Below are positions 60,857 to 64,000 of a stretch of 64,000 nucleotides of DNA, one piece after another (positions within the stretch are counted from its first letter, which is position 1; each line of letters opens with the position of its first letter). The DNA comes from Laetiporus sulphureus 93-53. Lineage: Eukaryota; Basidiomycota; Agaricomycetes; Polyporales; Laetiporaceae. A program made the translations under genes and the position numbers. The stretch covers positions 1,564,899-1,628,898 of the forward strand of contig NW_024468511.1 in the NCBI RefSeq assembly GCF_001632365.1, written 5' to 3'. Under the pieces are notes generated by a model that searched no databases, was not told the origin of the DNA, and was given only the letters and a program-made list of their open reading frames with translations.

Positions 60857-62130
60857 TACGACTTCGTGCCCAGCACCTGCATGTGCAGGTGCAATGATGC
60901 GAGGTGAGGATTCGTTCAGTGAACTAGCCACTCGGCGGGCTAATCCTCAACCACGTACCTTGACATTGCGAATTTCAAAACAGGCCCAGAAGCCTAAACC
61001 AGGATATTCCATTGCTTCTTCACCACTCTGTCCCGACGTACCTGCCGCACAACATCTCGTTCTATGGTGCACTCCGTATAGCATCAAGCAACAATCTCGA
61101 TTCGCATCGTCTCTGTCACCCAAGCATTCGTCCACCCTTTTCAGCTGCTTATTGTCTTCCGTCAAACAGAAAACTCGCTCCAACTACAGTGCGGGACTAC
61201 TATGTTTTAACCAATTCTGCGACTCGAATGCCCGCTCCTGAGTACCTTCTTGCAGCCTTCCTCGTCAAGTGGCAAGGCCGAACTGCATGTTCTACTGTCA
61301 ACACCTGGTTGGCAGGCCTTCATTTCTGGCATACGATTAATGGAGCACCTTGGCTCAGAGATGACATAGTGAAGACAGCGTGCAAAGCCATCAGTAAGTC
61401 TGTGCCAGCAACTTCTCATCACTCCAAGCGACGTATTACGCTTGAACACATGCATGCATTGTGCAATGGTTTAGACCTTTTAAACACCTTCGATGTGGCG
61501 GTGTACGCGTGTACATGCATAGCCTTTTAGAGCATCTGTTGTCTTGATGAGGTCGTCGTACTCAGTGCCACCTCATTCGATCCTAGGTGACACGTCTCTC
61601 GGGGATAGCAACTCACTTTTTGCTCTTTGCCTGGTGGATCTCGTTATGCAACTCTAGTTACTCTACATATACCGTGGACGAAAACTACACATGCGGACGG
61701 CGCAGACATCGTAATTTCTGACATTGCAGATCCAACAAACCTGCTTATTGCTCTTCATCATCAGCTTTCCGCAAACACTTCCATTCCATCATCTGCCCCA
61801 TTCTTCGCCTTCGAAACCAACGATGGCAACTGGTCCCCTATGACACGGCCCTGGTTCATTGATCATTGCAACACCATCTGAATCTCGGCTGGTCTGTGTT
61901 CTTTGACCGGACATTCATTCCGTATCGGTGGTGCAACTGAACTGCTGCTCCGTGGCATGCCGCCGGATGTCATTGCTGTGCAAGGGCGGTGGAAGTCGCA
62001 TGCCTTCCTAGATTACTGGCATTGTATCAAGCAAATTCTTCCTCTTTTCATTACGAACTCATTTGATTGTTCTCACGTAGATCTCATCTGGACCTCTGTA
62101 GCAAAGTTTCGTGTGAAGTACTCTCGTTAG
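60849..62130 (+). pseudogene. Tyrosine recombinase of the DIRS element
   Basis: The SAM-like N-terminal core-binding part contains LAPTTVRDYYVLTN, MPAPEYLLAAFLVKWQGR and TVNTWLAGLHFWHTINGAPW. The catalytic domain keeps HIPWTKTT, the box II motif TGHSFRIGGAT (H-x-x-R) and GRWKSHAFLDYW with the presumed nucleophile Tyr. Box I is damaged: AFWG-x-CRLGE of related enzymes reads AF-stop-SICCLDE, so the catalytic Arg is Cys and a Trp codon is TAG (61528-61530). A second Trp-to-TGA lies at 61879-61881 (HCNTI-stop-ISAGL). A frame change occurs near 61200 between the first and second ORF segments. Confidence 0.85.
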
Positions 62131-62706
62131 AGTGCCTGGTACTCGTGTATCACTGTATTCTACTGTATCAAACCAGCTGTTGCGCTGATTTTTCCAGCGA
62201 CTCGGTGTGGGGGAGTCATAGTGTCGAAGGTGGCATGACTGTTGTGGGTCGGGTGGTGTAGTCATGCCTCCCTCATCAGGCAGCTACACAGGTGCTGTAT
62301 GCTCGAGAGTTTCAGCCCAAACGCGCTCGGAAGCCCTGGATCGTCAGCCAGCGAATCAGGAGCCTGGCCATATTGCCAGGACCCCGGACACTCGCTATCG
62401 AGACCCCGAGCACCGCCCCTCGCGTGGATGCGTTCGCCCGGCCGAACCCTCTCCCCCCAACACACCGTCGTAGCACTTAACATCGCCCGGCTCACTCTTC
62501 CTTACCTCGCAAGCAACCGCTCAGCTTAGGAAGCCATCGTTGCTTCCACGTGGGCGCCTAAATGCGCGTTCGTCGGGAACGAGTTCCGCAAGTGAAAGGA
62601 TCATTACATTCACGATTATATTGTACAACAAAAGATTGCATACGAGCAGGGAGAGGCAGCGCCAGCCACATGCAACGCAGGCCAACACACTTCATTTTCC
62701 ATCACC
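62131..62706. other. 3' flank of the retroelement, no gene recognised
   Basis: This stretch lies between the recombinase stop and the 2H phosphoesterase 3' end. It should contain the right terminus of the element, but no repeat matching the left flank was found by eye. Confidence 0.35.
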
Positions 62707-63952
62707 TCAAGCAGCAGAACCCGAGGACTCCTCCAGCAACGAGCACCTTCCAACGCACACATACTCGCCCTCCGGACCCCAGCTACCCATCTCGCATATC
62801 TGTATCTCATCCACCTCCCACGCGCCAAAGTCCACGCCCACGGGCTTCCGCCCCTGAGTCTGCTCGTCCGTGCTGGCCGTCTCGATCGATACCGCCTGCA
62901 GTGCGGCGGAGCGGAGGATGGAAGGGTAGGAGAACGGCTGGCGCATCCTCGTGCGTGGCTTGCGGTAGACGGTGTTGAGCACCGTGCAGTGTAGCTGCAC
63001 GAGCGCCATGAGCGGCATCCCGGACTTGTCATGGGGGAAACTTGGCTTACCTTCAAAGGTCCCGGTCGGCCCTCATCCACAACGAGCCCTGCCTTCTTAA
63101 AAGCCTTGTGCACGAAATCTATCATGCCCCGCGTCAATTCGCGCAGCCCGATGCAAATGCGAGTACCACTAACTAGCGACCCTCTTCAACCGTTGTGTGT
63201 TATCACCTTCGTCCGACGGCCCAACCCACATGACGTGCGCCTGTTCGAGGTCGCGCCTGTTCGGCTTCATGATGTCCACGTTGCGCAGCTCAACGCGTAG
63301 GTGCTCCTCACCCAGGAGCTCCATCACCTGCGGACGAATTTCGTTCAGCAAAGCGATGGCGGACTGCAGCGTCCGTGGTCGGGGCGGCGCCTTCACAGAT
63401 GATCCTTCTTCAGGCGCGGGGGACTCTGTGCTTGAAGAGGAGGTGGATTCAAGGTCGAGCGACATGACGCCGAGGGTGAAGTGTAGTCTGCGAGCGGGGA
63501 TCACGATGGATTGATCAAGTCCTGGGATCGCAGGCTCTGCATCGAGGAGTGCACCTGTGAAGGATGACATGGTCTCTCTGAGGGCGACATGGTGTCCCTA
63601 TGAAAGGATAATTGAACCTTGCAAAAAGGGTTACGATTGGAGCTCCTAAGACGCACCAGAGGCAAGGCTAAGACTAAGGACACGTACCACGTTCAGGCCT
63701 CTCTTAGCTCGCACACAGAGGAGATGACTAACAATGTGTCAGAGGCGGTTTTCGCGGCCTCTCCGCTTTCGCGTTTCCAACAAGGCGAGGAACGCTGCCT
63801 GGTTCTGCGTCCGCTCCTCCCGCGCCAATCCCACTAGGATCGCCCACGGCATTGCCATTGAAGATGCCTCTTCCTCGCCCGCGCCCTCTCGCGCGTCCTG
63901 GCCCACCTCCCTGGTAGCCAGGATGCGTGGAGACGGCTCGAGTGCTGTTCAT
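62707..63952 (-). CDS. ASCC1/AKAP7-like 2H phosphoesterase
   Basis: This is a 2H (LigT-like) fold protein related to the activating signal cointegrator subunit ASCC1 and AKAP7, a family that acts on RNA 2',3'-phosphodiester ends. Five exons (63952-63733, 63667-63657, 63597-63174, 63118-63051, 62994-62707) total 1011 nt, giving 336 aa in frame. The N-terminus is Arg-Gly rich (GRARGRGRGRG), then KPPLTH leads into the fold. The two catalytic H-x-T motifs are H116-F-T118 in RRLHFTLGVMSL and H243-C-T245 in LHCTVLNTVYRK. RETMSSFTGALL and the GPLK-L junction match the family. No KH domain precedes the fold, unlike human ASCC1. Exon 2 is only 11 nt and two introns use the weak donor GTTAGT. The ATG at 63952 is chosen over an upstream in-frame Met near 63994. 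Confidence 0.88.
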
Positions 63953-64000
63953 GCTGAGGAGGAGTGGACGTGATCGTGTCCAGGACGAAAGCATCGGTGC

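Larger units (their letters stand above)
55060..62130 (+). mobile_element. DIRS/Ngaro-like tyrosine-recombinase retroelement, decayed and invaded
   Basis: The element has gag, reverse transcriptase with RNase H, and a tyrosine recombinase in that order on the plus strand, which is the gene set of DIRS/Ngaro-type retrotransposons. The left limit is set where homology to the relict at 27.2 kb begins. Neither terminus was identified and no terminal or split direct repeats were recognised by eye. The gag is interrupted by a Tc1/mariner element (56412-58020) and an hAT-like MITE (58054-58608). The pol and recombinase genes carry several stops and lost catalytic residues, so the copy is dead. Confidence 0.8.

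Noticed and set aside
5796..61881. Possible nuclear recoding of TGA as Trp, since several Trp positions read TGA.
   Set aside because: TGA is used as a genuine terminator at family-appropriate ends here (phosphatase, phosphate transporter, beta-mannosidase), one of the Trp changes is TAG, and most cases lie in transposons with other damage.
62995..63050. A 26-nt intron in the ASCC1-like gene ending at GACAAG.
   Set aside because: Too short for splicing; extending to the GTGCAG acceptor gives a 56-nt intron and the family-typical junction into LHCT.
1..64000. CRISPR arrays, rRNA or tRNA genes.
   Set aside because: No regularly spaced repeats, rRNA segments or cloverleaf-capable sequences were recognised, and the DNA is eukaryotic.

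Overview
The window is nuclear DNA of a filamentous fungus, most likely an Agaricomycete (mushroom or wood-decay basidiomycete). The evidence is dense short GT-AG introns of about 50-70 nt, a GH45 subfamily C endoglucanase, an Agaricomycete-type sesquiterpene synthase, a trichodiene-synthase-fold terpene cyclase, and a tyrosine-recombinase retroelement with a basidiomycete-style gag. There is no operon structure. All assignments come from reading exons by eye against known protein families; no search was run.

Layout. 1-1.9 kb: 3' part of a class-3 fatty aldehyde dehydrogenase. 3.5-7.3 kb: a GH2 beta-mannosidase with one frameshift and one Trp-to-stop change. 7.7-11.7 kb: an M16 insulysin/Ste23-like metallopeptidase. 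13.3-14.5 kb: a TRI5-fold terpene cyclase. 15.4-17.3 kb: a membrane-anchored histidine acid phosphatase/phytase. 18.4-19.5 kb: a hypothetical protein. 24.3-25.3 kb: a secreted GH45 endoglucanase. 27.2-33.7 kb: a repeat-rich island with a gag relict and three decayed copies of one TIR element, two of which flank an intact sesquiterpene synthase (31.0-32.3 kb). 36.9-39.7 kb: a Baeyer-Villiger-type flavin monooxygenase. 42.8-43.4 kb: a dual-specificity phosphatase. 50.1-52.7 kb: a Pho84-type phosphate transporter. 52.9-54.7 kb: a Golgi-type O-fucosyltransferase-like protein. 55-62 kb: a nested transposon stack. 62.7-64.0 kb: an ASCC1/AKAP7-like 2H phosphoesterase.

The transposon stack is the most structured part. 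A DIRS/Ngaro-like element (gag, RT-RNase H, tyrosine recombinase) has its gag cut by a complete Tc1/mariner element (TA target duplication) and then by a 555-bp hAT-like MITE (8-bp target duplication). The RT, RNase H, recombinase and mariner transposase all carry changes that look like G:C to A:T transitions, often Trp codons turned into stops.

Two terpene cyclases of different families plus a flavin monooxygenase within 26 kb may be a loose terpenoid locus, but the housekeeping and wall-degrading genes between them argue against a tight cluster. Phosphate genes also recur (phytase-like phosphatase, phosphate/H+ symporter). Several genes carry very small exons (9, 10 and 11 nt) or GC-AG introns, which automated gene calling would probably miss.
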